DNA of 64,000 bases from contig WPIO01000005.1 in assembly GCA_009760855.2 (NCBI GenBank), forward strand, positions 3,673,501 to 3,737,500, read 5' to 3'. Each line of letters starts with the position of its first letter. The stretch's first letter is position 1. Origin of the DNA: Cristatella mucedo. Taxonomy: Eukaryota; Bryozoa; Phylactolaemata; Cristatellidae. The position numbers were made by a program, and so were the translations under genes. The notes under the pieces were generated by a model. The model worked only from the letters and a program-made list of their open reading frames with translations. It was not told the origin of the DNA and made no database searches. Below, piece after piece: positions 1-11,110 of the stretch.

Positions 1-50
1 TGAGTTCTCTGGGGCGCTTTATCAAGTGTATTATTATTATTATTATTATT
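1..50 (+). repeat. LINE-B 3' end (truncated by window edge)
   Basis: This is the conserved LINE-B terminus: a GAGTTCTCT block, a GCGCTTTATCAAGTG block, then an (ATT)n tail. The same terminus recurs more than ten times in the window in both orientations. The element body lies outside the window. Confidence 0.75.
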
Positions 51-319
51 TCTGGATAGTCACAGGTTAGGCTGACCTTCACATGTCGGTAGTAATTGAG
101 TTTCAGAGTGAAGTTTGGCTTTCATGTCCTAGTCAGACTAGATGCGACTGTGGACTTGTCAGCTCAATCTTGAGGTAGGATCAATAGCTGGAAGTGCTGA
201 TGCCATGTGGTGGTTTAAGGCTGGCTTAAACAACCCCTGTGCTTTTTCCCCGAGACGGCATAAAAAGTTCCTGGTAATGTCAACCGGTCTCAAGTTGGTT
301 GCTGAAGTTCAGTCCTGTT

Positions 320-470
320 AATAATAATAATTATAATAATAATTCACTTGATAAAGCGCCCTCAGAGAACTTAATCTCTCTAGGCGCTTTACATTTGCTG
401 TAAAGTGAAATGCAATTGAATGGTAAGTAAAATCATGCTTGAAAAACAAACGAAATGTCAGTGGGTTTTC
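320..470 (-). repeat. LINE-B 3' end, 5'-truncated copy
   Basis: Read on the minus strand, this ends in the LINE-B block AGAGATTAAGTTCTCT, then GGGCGCTTTATCAAGTG and an interrupted (ATT)n tail. Only about 150 bp of element is present. Positions 51-319 and 471-1049 show no gene or repeat that I recognise. Confidence 0.7.
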
Positions 471-1049
471 CGACTGACTCAAATGGCTGGAGACTGTTGC
501 TGATGGCAGACTGTCAATCTATGTTGGTATATCACAGTATTATTCACACGGCTGGCCGTCCAACTGCACATATGGATGACTACTTAAAGCAGCTGTCAAT
601 TTTTATTAAAAGGAAGTTGTATAGGTAAAGAATTAGGTTATACTTTTTAATCCTAGAAGTGATTTAGCAATACAACTCCGCCGAGGTACAATTATCAGTG
701 TGCATGACAGGTTCATGAAACCTGTATCTGTCAGTGAATGAATGCGGCATCTGGCAACATGCGACTACTTCAAACCACACGAAGTAGAGAGAAAACAAAA
801 GGTACCATGCTACTCTAGAATCATAATTTTTTTTATCTAGATTACGTGTTCAGCCAAAATTTAGAAAAATATAATTCGTGCTGCTGCTCAATAATCTTTT
901 ATCTATAAACTATAACCTTCTCGACACTGCAGATTTGCTGTCTCAAACGTGTCTGGTGGAAGTTCGGCACCCTTGGAGCTTGGAGCGCTTAAGGCCCTAC
1001 TATTACGAGCAAGCTAGCGAGATCAGATATGCTCCAGAGGCATTTTAAT

Positions 1050-1320
1050 CATGAGTTCAAGTGGTCACCTGCATTGCCAGCAGTGAAGCAACTTGCGGTC
1101 GTCGTACCATCCGTGCTTCTAGCTTAAATCGTTTAGCTTTGCCTTTAACCAAGCTCGAATCCTTTGGAAACCATTCCTTCAGTTTGTATGTTACAAAAAT
1201 TAAGGATTCACTCCCAAATGACATCACAATATTCCTTGTCTTGACGATGTTTATAAAAAAAACAGCTGTAACTCAGGTGTTCTTTACAGCATTTGCCCCA
1301 TTCATATGAATTGTCTTTCG
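1050..1320 (+). repeat. LINE 3' ORF end (CR1/L2-like, family C)
   Basis: The translation around 1095-1290 matches the C-terminal tail of the window's other LINE reverse transcriptases: a line equivalent to '[22 protein letters not shown]' is recognisable as LESFGNHSFSLYVTKIKDSL. It is a 5'-truncated, decayed copy. The spacing of the F-G-x-x-x-F-S and N/D-S-L-P motifs identifies it. Confidence 0.65.
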
Positions 1321-1568
1321 TGTTATTGTGCATGCTAAAACTGCATGCTATCACTAACCAATTGAGTCGCTTTCCTTCCAGCATATGCAAAATGCATAGA
1401 AAGAGGTTAGTGATTGTAATGCATTAATAACAATGTCTTATTGATGTTATTGTGCATGCTAAAACTGCATGCTATCACTAACCAATTGAGTCGCTTCCCT
1501 TCCAGCATATGCAAAATGCATAGAAAGAGGTTAGCGATTGTAATGCATTAATAACAATGTCTTATTGA
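1321..1568 (+). repeat. 124-bp direct tandem duplication
   Basis: The unit beginning TGTTATTGTGCATGCTAAAA at 1321 recurs at 1445 with only a few substitutions, and the start of a third unit follows at 1569. The unit is the non-coding 3' end of the LINE fragment immediately upstream, so the element's 3' UTR has been duplicated in tandem. Confidence 0.85.
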
Positions 1569-1700
1569 TGTTATTATTATCGTCGTTATTCTTGTATCAT
1601 AGCAGTTCCTTGATCTTGCAGCTCACAGCAGCTCCACTTTTGTGGCACATGACAGCCACGCTTTTGTTATTTGCTTGTGCCAACCTCCGACCAAGCCTCC

Positions 1701-4700
1701 ATGATGATGGAAGAGGAGGCAGACGACGTGGTCTTCGACAGCGCGCAGCTCATCAAAAAGCGGGGTACCGGCGGCCATCGACAGAGCCGTCACAGCATGT
1801 GGCAGCGGCCCGCGCAGCTGAGGAAGCGCCGTGCTGCTAGGACAAGCTGCCTGTGCGCAGCTTTCCTGTGCTTGGTAAGTATTTCCTCTGCAACGCTGCT
1901 TTACCCAACAGCAACCTGCTGAGGGGGGCTTTATGAATGGCTGCCCTCGGCCGGAGACCTGAAGCATAGAGGAGGATGTCTTTGCACATCCACTGGCTCT
2001 CTCTCTCTCTCTCTCTCACTCCCTCTCCCTCGCAAGCACACACACACACAACACATGCCCACCACACGCCCATCTGTGTCCACCTGTCTGTCGGCCCGTC
2101 TGTCTTTGTATAGTAACAACAATTGGTCATTTGCATACCACCTTAAGGGAAATAAATAAATGAATCTGTATGCACGTGCTTTACAACTCACTGCTGGAGA
2201 ATCAATAACCAAAGGTTAACGATCGTGCTTCCTTTGCAACAAATGTGAAGTGCCTAGAAAAAAGAGTGAGTTCTCTGGGAGTGCTATGTCAAATGTATTA
2301 TTAATATTAATGACGTGGTGGTATTGTGCTTAAGCAACCATACTAGAGCACACAAGGAGACACTCAGGGCTACTGGTTTGTGTGACCGCTGGTAAGTGAC
2401 AGGCACTGAATCATGCCCAGGTGAACGTGCAAAGGGCACAGAAAGAGCTAAGCTGAACAGATAAGTCTTTGGCAGACTTTAATGGTGGAAACTCGGTGCA
2501 TGTTATGGCAGAAGAGAGCTCCCGACTTTCGATGCACGCCTGCCTGCCTGTCCGTCTTTTTCTGTCTCTGTAGCACACGTGCTGCTTCAAACAAAACCGT
2601 GCCCCTTACGCCGGAGTGTGCACAAGCATATTCGCCTAGTGCCCAACTTTGCTGCTGCTGCTGCTACTGCTGCTGTGACGCGGCTTCTTGTGTGCTTCTT
2701 TCAGGGCCTCACTGCTGCAGTGACCGGTCCCACGCTGCCATACTTCGAGGAGAGGCTGCAGGTCGACGTCGGCAAACTGTCGTACATGTTTGCGGCGCGC
2801 TGCTTCGGCTACCTCGTCGGCTCGGTGGCCGGCGGCTTCCTGTTCGACCAAATCGGCCAGTTCAGCGACCTGCTGCTCGGCGCAGGCCTGCTGGCCGGCG
2901 CGCTGGGCCTGGCACTGGCGCCCTTCGTCACCGGCCTCGTGCTGCTCTGCTGCGTGCTAGCAGTGACTGGTCTGGCCAATGGCTTTCTCTACTCAGGTGT
3001 GTGGGCATGCAGTGGCTGAGGCGGCTATGATCACGTGAGATATGCTGTATTGGGCTGGGCTGGGCTATGCTTGCAAGCGAGCTCCACTAAAGCTAGCCTC
3101 CACCATGCAAGCGTGTTCTAGGTCAGCAGGCCATGTCCCCCCCACCCCAGTGGCGCCTAGCCTTCTTTGCAAGGTAGCTGGATTCGAGTTTGCTGGTTAT
3201 AGATCTGCTGGTTAGATAAAGTGCGACTTTATCAGTCAGCCATTGGAATAAGAAAAAACCCTCGCGAGCATTCGGGTGATAATAATAATAATAATGTACT
3301 TGATAAAGCGCCCTCAGAGAACTCAATCTCTTTCTAGGCGCTTTACATCTGCTGCAAAGGGAAATGCAATTAAAAAAATAATTCATTTATAGAGCGCCCT
3401 AAGAGAACTTAATCTCTATTCAGGCGCTTCACATATGCTTCGGAGCTCGAGCCCACGACCTCAGTCAGACCTTAGTCGGGGCGAGCACCTTAACCGCTAG
3501 ACCAAACCAGCTCGGCGAGTGATGGGTCTAGAGCTCTTGATTCTGCCCTACTCATCTTTGCAAGAACCCCAATTATAGTAGAATCGGGTATGCATATGCT
3601 GTACAGGTATGTTTAGGGAATACCCTTTCGATAACCCATAACATAAGAGACCCTGCTGATAGTGAGCCCTGTGTTCTAGCCAGTCGAACACAGCTGATGT
3701 GCATCATCATATTAAGATCACTGCTACCCCCACCCCTCATCAGAAGGGCAAAATTCAGACAGTGGTTGCAGAATGTGTGCTTGCCCTGTTCGTGAGCTTG
3801 TGTGGCAGGGCTGCACAAGCCGGTATTCATTCACCGTATGTACTGCTAAGCGTCTTTTTTATTCGTAAACAAAACGCTTTATAAAAGGACTCGACAACCA
3901 CTGCCTGGCTTGTGCAGTGTAAGTGCCTTATTGTTGGGCTAAGACGCAGCCTGCATTTGCATGGAGAATGCATGTATGCATGTGAATGTGCATTTGCTCA
4001 CTTCTTAGTGCATGCATGTGTGCGTGCTTGTAGCGTTTTTGCTAAAGACGCATGTACACCTATCGTCTTGCCTCTGTACTGCTTCAGCCTTTGCTACATA
4101 GTCACCAAAACTATTTATGGGACATGATGAGTTTGCCGTGTAAAGAGTCAGATCATGAGGCGGAGAGTGATAAAGGTTGCCGAAGAAAGGTTTAAATTTA
4201 TTTGGGGTGCATCTCGGAGGGTTCTTTCCTACCTCCAAAACCAAAGCCATTTTCCTATGACTACTGTGTGGGTATAGCTATTAAGAAGCAAGACTGGTGG
4301 CAAACTTACCGTGTTAATTTCCTACAAGATTGAAGACCGAAGCCGAACATAAGCAAGAGAGAAGCAAGACAAACTATATAAACACGGCCTCTTCTGGCCG
4401 TGACAGTCGACTGCTCATCAACAGCCGTAAAGTTCTCGGATGTGCATGCGATTGATAGAAATCGTACCGGGGAATTCCGATTGGGGGCAATGTGCTTCAG
4501 GTGACTGACGTCACTTGCAGATGTGCACTCGTTCGAAGCAATCGTTTGGCACCGCTCACGTGAGCGCTTCGAGGGGTACCTTGTGCCTGTCTTGTTCCAC
4601 AGGAACGCCCGACGAGTTCAACCCTAACTCTTGGTCAGACAGATAGCCTACTCTTTACCATCCTCGTGCGCAAACGATCCATCTGGGCAAGGCTGCGTCT

Positions 4701-7700
4701 GTGGCTGCTGGCTGCCGTGTCATGTCGGCCCAATGCTGCGCAACTTACCGAGTGGTTTTTGCAGTGCAAGTCAGCATTCCCCCTCCTCCCTGCCCCCTCA
4801 CAACCATCGTCCTGCCCGGGCCCTGTTTGCGTCACTCATGATTTCTCCTCTTGCAGGTGGCATCATTGTCTGCTCTCGCCAGTGGGGCACGCGCAGTGCG
4901 CCCTACTTGCAGGGGCTCTACTTCGCCATCAGTGTGGGCGCATTCGCCGCACCGCTGCTTTCTGCTCCGTTTCTTGGTGCTCCTGTTAACCTTGCGGTAT
5001 ACGGCGGGGGCATCGTGCCCGACGGCATCGTGTCTACAGCCATGAAACATCCGCTGGCTTTGCCCAAGAGGGCGCTGCTGAGTGATGCCCTAGGCGGCGG
5101 TGGCATGTCCGCAATAACTCTGCCGTCTCTGCCGCCGTCGTCATTACCAACCGATGTCGTGAATCCTCGGAGCGACTTCACCGGAGCACTGGCCTCAGTG
5201 ATAAAAGGAGGCGATCGGGCCGCCCCCGCACCTCTCGGCAGTCAGCCAGTCGTCAAAGTGGCGGCGGGAGAGGTCGGACTGGCATCGGCGCTGCCAGCTC
5301 CCAAATCTGCCGTCGATACGAGCGGACACGAGCGCGACGACCCATCGACCAGCTTCGCTGGAGGTCAGGGGCCTCCTATAGCTAACCAGGGAGGCGTGCC
5401 GGCTCGTAAGGAAGCACCGGCCAGCGGTAGCACCATGCCCAGCACCACCACGCCCAGCAGCACCACGCCCAGCAGTAGCACCACGCCCAGTACCACCACG
5501 CCCAGCACTGCCACGCCCAGTACCACCACGCCCAGCACTACCACTGCTACAACTGCCAAGCCTACAGTGCCTCCTGAGGCGACTCCTGCGAAACCACTGA
5601 AGCCGCAGCACGCCGACGGTAGAATGCTCTCACAGGACATGGGAGTAGCTGCCGGCCAGGGCCTCGGCAGTCAAGTAAGGGATGTTATAAAGGCAAGCGA
5701 GAAAGCAGGCCAAGGAGCTGCAGCAGCAGATGCGGCCACTCTTGGCCCCGTCCCGGTGCTCAAGCCAGCCCTCAGTCTTGCTGACACTCAAAACACGACG
5801 GCCAGTGTCACTGGAACTACGGCAGGTATCCTGTCGAACGTCAGCCGCGCGAATGCCGAGTCCCTGGCAGCAATAGTCAACAAGACCAGCCGCACTGAGG
5901 AACCGACGACACGGTATCTTTACGATGCCAGCAGTAGCAACAGCAGCCATGGCGAGTGGTACAGCACAGTTGCTGGCTTAGGTGGCACCACTAGCTGGGA
6001 GAATGCCACTGGTGGTGACGTTGGTGCCACCGCTTCCCCTGATGCCGAGATGCTAAGTGCAGCAGTCACAGCCAGTGCCAGCGATGCAGCAGTGGCCAGC
6101 AACGCAATCGGCGAAGTACTTTGGGAAGGCAGCAACAGCTCCCAACTCGTAACCACTTCCGATAGGGTGGCGACTGAAATCGCATTGACCGCCTCAAGCC
6201 AGACGTCTAATTTCAGCCGTTCTGACGGCTCGCTCGACGGCAGAAATGAAAGTGCTGTCGTTGGTGCACCGAGTTTTGCTGCCACTGCAGCTTCGAGACC
6301 GGTCGAGGCACTGAGTGAGACATCGACGGGCAATGAAATGACCAGCCACGCCCCCTCTGCCGACGACACAGTGAATAACGACCCCGACGACGGTAGCGGC
6401 AGCAGGGTGCAGCCCACCTCGGCATTCGACTATTCCACGGTTACAGCTGCTGCTGAAGCCGCCATCACCGCCGCAAATAGTTCGGCAGCCGGCGGCGGCT
6501 TTGAGGTGACTACCGGTTGGCCCCTGCTCCCCACCGCTGCCACGCCTAGCCCCAGCGACGACTTCCCTGCGGGTAGCGCTCTGCTGTTGAGTGGCAAAGA
6601 CTCTGCTGCTATCGCCATCGATGCCTCTTCAGCCACCACCACCGGTCTGCCTCCCGGTCTGTCGACGTCGGACGCCGTCGCCCGAAACCTACTTACAGTC
6701 ACAATTGCTTCTGCTGCTGCCACTGGCGGCAGTGATGCTGCCCCCGCGATGTTGCCGGCCGATCAAGCTTTGCCGAATGGCGGCGGCGGGGCTGCAGGTG
6801 CCACCGCTGCTGCGACCGTCCCCTCCCCAGCGGCCTCCGCCACGGTGCCGCCGCCGCTGCTGCCGTCCACGCAGCTGCCCACCTCGCCGCGGAGCGCCGA
6901 CGTCACGCCGGTCGCCGTAGTAATTGACCGGCACGCCTACTCGGCGCTTCTCGACGACGTGCAGGTCGTCTATCTCGCTCTGTCGGCCTGCCTCGCGCTC
7001 GTGGCACTCTGCTTCGCACTCCTGTTCGTGAGCGACCGAGAAGGAGTCGGAGTGAGAAGCTCAGCGACCGACAACGGCTCTGCCGCCACCGTTGCGCCGG
7101 ATGCAGCCGCGAGGCCTCTGCCAGCAGCGGCGGCGGCCGTCGGAAGCGTGCTGTTCATGTCGCGGATCCTGGCGCTCGTGTTCGTCCTGTGCATGCTGTA
7201 CGTGGGCATCGAGGTGACGTTCGGTCAGCTCCTGGCAACCTACGCAGCGAGACTCGCCGCGCTCACCGAGCGGCAGGCAGCGCTTCTCACGGCCGCCTTC
7301 TGGGGCCCGTTCGCGCTCGGCCGCGGCCTGTCGGCCTTGGCCTTGCTCCGCCGCGGCTGCGTCTCGCCCGCGTCGCTTCTCGCCTGCGGCCTGTCGGCGT
7401 CGTGCGGCGCACTGGTGGTGCTGAGCTTCGCGACAGCCGCCGTCACCCCCGCCGCCTCATCCTCGGGCGGCGGCGCCTTCGGCGTCCAGTCGGCGCTGTG
7501 GATCGGCACAGGCCTGCTGGGCGCCGGCCTCGCGCCCATCTTTCCCACGTGCTTCGCTTGGACGCAGCAGTACGTGGACGTGGGCGGCAAGGTGGCATCG
7601 GTTCTCGTCGGCGGCTCGTCGCTGGGCGGCATGGTCCTGCCCGTCGTCGGCGGCCACCTCCTCGAGCGCGCCGGCCCAGCCCCCGTGATGTATGCCCTGC

Positions 7701-7984
7701 TCGGCGCGGCCACAGGGTGCCTCTTCGTCTACGCGCTGGCCTGGTACGTGGCCGCGGTCGCATCCACCCCCGACGGCGGCCGCCTGTGCGATGGAGGCAG
7801 CGGTGGTGGCAGCGCAGGAGGCTACAAGGCCGTGGCCACCGACTCGCGACCACCCGCAGACGACGATGACGACGACGGCTGCGAGCGCCAGCTACCCGCC
7901 CCGCGCTCCACGTCGAAACGCAACACTGGTCACAAGAGAGTGTCGTTTCGTCTGCTCGACGATGACAGCGACAAGGACTTTTGA
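1701..7984 (+). CDS. MFSD4B: MFSD4B/NaGLT1-like MFS transporter with giant mucin-like loop (3 coding exons)
   Basis: This is a multipass plasma-membrane transporter of the major facilitator superfamily. The vertebrate relative is sodium-dependent glucose transporter 1, but the substrate here is not known. Coding exons are 1701-1874, 2705-2996 and 4857-7984, with GT-AG junctions and phases 0 and 1 that fit, giving about 1197 aa. Family members are about 510-520 aa. The start is the first of three ATGs at 1701. Exon 1 ends inside TM1. Exon 2 holds TM2-TM4, including GPTLPYFEERL and YLVGSVAGGFLFD. Exon 3 starts with GGIIVCSRQWG, aligning with the family's DTGGN-type motif although the Asp is absent, then has TM5, a loop of about 660 aa, TM6, a short cytosolic linker and TM7-TM12. 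Matches to NaGLT1 include YVGIEVTFG, FWGPFALGRGL and FPTCFAWTQQY. The C-tail has a run of six Asp. The transporter identity is strong; placing it in MFSD4B rather than MFSD4A rests on remembered family motifs. Confidence 0.85.
1992..2052. repeat. (TC)n and (CA)n microsatellites in transporter intron 1
   Basis: A CT/TC run at about 1998-2020 is followed by a short (CA)n at about 2035-2050. Intron 1 (1875-2704) otherwise holds only the LINE-B fragment at 2180-2312. Confidence 0.8.
2180..2312 (+). repeat. LINE-B 3' end copy
   Basis: It shows the LINE-B order: CGTGCTTCCTTTGCA, then GTGCCTAGAAA, GAGTTCTCTGGGAGTGC and an ATTATTAATATTA tail. It is 5'-truncated to about 130 bp inside transporter intron 1. 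Confidence 0.7.
3279..3372 (-). repeat. LINE-B 3' end copy
   Basis: On the minus strand this ends TAGGCGC..GAGATTGAGTTCTCT..GGGCGCTTTATCAAG and an (ATT)n tail (seen on the plus strand as the ATAATAATAATAAT run at 3281-3296). It lies in transporter intron 2, directly abutting a SINE-1 copy in the same orientation. Confidence 0.75.
3373..3515 (-). repeat. SINE-1: tRNA-derived head with LINE-B-like tail
   Basis: The minus strand reads CTGGTTTGGTCTAGCGGTTA (an A-box-like core TGGTCTAGCGGTTAAGG) and, about 35 bp on, GGTCGTGGGCTCGAGCTCC (B-box-like). It then ends with GAATAGAGATTAAGTTCTCT and TAGGGCGCTCTATAAATGAA, the same 3' block as LINE-B. That is the architecture of a SINE mobilised by a partner LINE. 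The rest of intron 2 (3516-4856) shows no gene or repeat I recognise. Confidence 0.75.
4980..6950 (+). other. Mucin-like TM5-TM6 extracellular loop coding segment
   Basis: Residues of about 197-855 of the transporter lie between the hydrophobic TM5 (ending APLLSAPFLG) and TM6 (starting about VVYLALSACLAL). The segment is rich in Ser, Thr, Ala, Pro and Gly, has no predicted membrane helix and almost no Cys, and carries about nine N-x-S/T sequons (for example NTT, NVS, NKT, NAT and NFS). Known MFSD4 proteins have a loop of only tens of residues here. The frame stays open for nearly 2 kb and the TM helices on both sides are in frame, so it is not an intron read by mistake. Confidence 0.75.
5431..5546 (+). 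repeat. Coding minisatellite, (S/T-T-T-P-S)n
   Basis: A 12-15 bp unit, roughly AGCACCACCACGCCC, is repeated about eight times in frame and encodes Thr/Ser/Pro repeats such as PSTTTPSTTTPS. It forms the most mucin-like part of the transporter loop and is a likely site of length polymorphism. Confidence 0.85.
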
Positions 7985-9184
7985 GCCGATCGAGCCGATT
8001 CTCTCGGTCTCTTGGCAATCGCCATGACAGGCGTGGCACATCTTTGCGAGCCCTGCGCCTCTGCATTCGGATTGGGCATTCTCGTCGCGTCCAGCATCTG
8101 GTGTCGTTCTCGTTTAATCTATATTTATTATACTCGAACCTTCTGTAATGGTGAGAGCGCTTGTCGTTGGCATCCGCTGCGCTACGAAGCGCTACGAGTG
8201 GTGCTCTCGCGGTCTCTTCCCTCTCTCGGAGTAGTCACTGGTTGCGCAGAACGAAGTCCTGGGCAGACTGAGCATACGAACTAACTACTGGAGACCGGCA
8301 TCAGTAAAGCGTGACAGCTATCTGGTTTCCCATAAGTATCTGGTATCGCTAGCTTGCCGGCAGTCTGGCTTTTTAAGGCGTCGGGCAGTGAACATAATAG
8401 CCTAGAGGCTTAAATAGGCCAGTAAGCTATCGACAAAGCCTAATCGTTTAGGAATGCCATGGCTCCCACTGCTAGCTGGAACATATGTTTGTAAAGGCAG
8501 TTTAAAACAGACCCCATCGAGAGTAGAGTGGCATCAGTCGCTGTGCTCATTGTTGGACGTGGAGCTTGCAATTTCACTGTCAGCTACGGTAGGTGACGTA
8601 AGCTACACTCGGTGATGGCTCTACCGTGACCACTCGATAGGTACGAGTTTGTAGGCGGCTAGTAGGAAGCAAGACTGAAGGCGAACTGGCCGTCTACGCT
8701 TCCTACAAGAAGGACCAAAGCGAGGCCGAGACAAAACTCGCTGTGTCGGCTTAAGGAAGGCTAAGATTAAGATAAAAAAAGGATAAATGAGATCGAAGGA
8801 GTGCCAACTCCACCTGAGCGGAAAAGCAGAGTGAGTTGGAATTGGGTTCCCTTCGCTGGTTACAACCAGCAGGGAGTCGGGGAGCAGTAAAGGCTGCCTT
8901 GCCAGTTGATTTGTAGCCGACGAAATCTACTGCCATACGGAATGCAAGCTGATGGGTCGGTGGGCCCCCCATCGATGCAACTATGGTGCAGACTAATTGC
9001 CCACAGCTGGAATTTAGCATTTGCAACAAATAGGCACACCAGCAAATAGGCACCCCAATACCTTTGGGCGCTGCACTTCCAACCACTATGAAGTAATACC
9101 AAACCTTGATGTATCACACAAACACACAGTGCGGCAGCATCGTGCGAATTTGCATAAGAAAAAGAAGATAAATATATGCAGACA
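7985..9184 (+). other. Transporter 3' flank; no gene seen
   Basis: There is no canonical AATAAA close behind the stop, so the 3' end of the transcript is not defined. A stretch at about 8670-8730 (AAGCAAGACTG..CTTCCTACAAGA) resembles 4285-4345 in transporter intron 2 and is probably a minor dispersed repeat. No other coding sequence is convincing. Confidence 0.4.
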
Positions 9185-10620
9185 CTAGATAATCAGCCGT
9201 GATTAAGGGAATTGACTTTGTGCGCCAAAGACAGATGGCATCCACATACAATGACATTCTACGTGGCAACGATGACGGGAATGTCACCGCCCTAGCTCTG
9301 CTAGATCTGTCAGCTGCCTTCGACACCATTGATCACGATGTTCTACTTGAACGATTGAGAACAACGATCGTTCAGGCAGATGAGGCACTGGCTTGGTTCA
9401 AATCGTACTTGTCTGATCTTGTTCAATTCGTGTCTTGCAAGGGTCAGGTCTCACACACGAGAAGGATCACCTGTGGAGTCCCTCAAGGGTCTGTACTCGG
9501 TCTCTTGCTGTTCTCGATTTATAAACAACCTCTGGGAAAGTGATTAAGGCCCATGGAATAGGAGATAACTTTTATGCCGACTATACTCAGCTGTATTTGT
9601 CATTCATGCCGTTGGAATCTGCTGCAGCAACTGAGAAACTGAATGCTTGCCTTGCTGACATTCGATCCTCGATGTCGGAAAACTTCTTGAAATTAAATGA
9701 CGATAAAACCGAAATGCTGCTCATAGGACACCCTAAGCGTGTGGCTGAATTAAAAGTCTTTGCTCTTCTAATAGGAGATGCTATTGTGCGACCATCACCA
9801 CATGCTCGAAATTTAGGTGTCGTTTTCCACAGCTGCCTCAATTTTAAAAGCTTCATTCAGAAGACTGCTGCTACAGCTAGTCATCACGTCCGATCCATAT
9901 CCAAGATTAGGAGCTGTCTCCCACAGTTGCTTGTAAAAAATTTAACTAGCTCCTTGGTTCTGTCACGGCTTGATTATTGTAATTCCCTTTTGGCTGGGCT
10001 GCCAAAGAAAGCTATTAGGCCACTGCAGCAGACAATAAATATGGCTGCAACGCTAGTCTACAAGTCCCAGCAGTTTGAGCACGTATGTCCTTCGCTAAAA
10101 GAACTAGGATGGATGCCGGTTGGGCAACGGATACCGAGCAAAGTTCTTACGCTGACCCACAAGGCCCGCCACGGCTTGGCTCCTTCGTACCTAGCTGAAC
10201 TGCTTCACCAGTTTCAGCCTGTTCGCGCCCTCAGGTCCAATGTGGACAAAAAATGAGCTGTTCCATTCCTCCGCTTAAAGACCGTTGGCGACAGAAGCTT
10301 TAGCTCTGCAGGTCCTAGACTGTGGAACTCGCTTCTACAATTCTTACGCAACGACAACTACTCTCTTACTGCCGACTATGGCTCATCCTTTCCAGCGGTC
10401 CTGAGCTGCTACTTCCATGCTAGTCACTACCTCAACTGCTCTCCTGATTATGCTATGCTTCCCACTTTCTTTGTTGCGTGAGACGAAGTCTGTTGTCTAC
10501 CGAATGTGTACCGAAAGCCGCTTAGGCTGTGAGTGCGCTATACAAAACTCTCCTGGGTAACACCCACATAGTCTTTATGACTTTGTGGAGTTACAGACGG
10601 AGATACATTACATACCTGTA
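9185..10620 (+). pseudogene. LINE-A (CR1/L2-like) reverse transcriptase fragment
   Basis: This 5'-truncated non-LTR retrotransposon encodes reverse transcriptase. Motifs include ALLDLSAAFDTIDHDVLLERL-type domain 2a at about 9293-9355, GVPQGSVLG at about 9476-9502, and FYADYTQLYL at about 9570-9600, where the catalytic FYADD motif has lost its second Asp. MSENFLKLNDDKTEMLLIG and the thumb follow to about 10256. The reading frame shifts near 9541 and stops at 10254. The 3' UTR ends at about 10620 in a CATTA-type tail. It is inactive and intergenic. Confidence 0.85.
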
Positions 10621-10654
10621 TGTACGACCTATGTCGCTAGTTTGCTCTACTTAT

Positions 10655-11110
10655 ATAATAATAATTATTATAATAATAATGCACTTGATAAAGCGCCCTC
10701 AGAGAACTCAATCTCTCTCTAGGCGCTTTACATTTGCTGCAAAGGGAAGTGCAATTGAATGGTGAGTAATATCATGTTTGATAAACAACATGAATAACAT
10801 GGTTAGGGGTGACATGCACAGGGTCAGCATGCAAATGTGCTTAGTGGCAGCATGCACAATGTCAGCACGCATAAGCACATTAAGGAAGAATCACAGGGAA
10901 CCACTAAATGCTGTCCTAAATAGGTAAATTTTCAAGTTATTTTCAAATGTGGTCAGGTCAGGGGATATTCTGACGCAGGTCGGGAGGAAGTTCCAGGCTT
11001 TGGGAGCATACGAACTAAATGCACTGTCTCCAAAGGATTTGAGGTTTGTACGAGGTACTTGTAGACTGTTGGACTCCGAAAAGTGGGTGGTACGATGCTT
11101 GGCCTGATAC
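10655..11110 (-). repeat. LINE-B 3' portion
   Basis: The minus strand encodes the end of the LINE ORF ([20 protein letters not shown], then FLPTCVRISPDLTTF) and continues through the LINE-B 3' UTR to an (ATT)n tail at 10655-10680. It sits between two LINE-A 3' tails. Confidence 0.8.

Noticed and set aside
4631-4856. N-terminal extension of the transporter exon 3 frame back to 4631
   Set aside because: The acceptor TCTCCTCTTGCAG at 4856 joins exon 2 in phase and gives the family's exact spacing. The upstream residues are intron.
4635-7869. Long ORFs on the minus strand and in other plus frames over the transporter exon (for example 5920-6417 minus, 7443-8066 minus, 7189-7869 plus)
   Set aside because: They are GC-rich shadows of the real exon. 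The real frame carries TM helices and family motifs; the shadows have low-complexity Arg/Ser composition.
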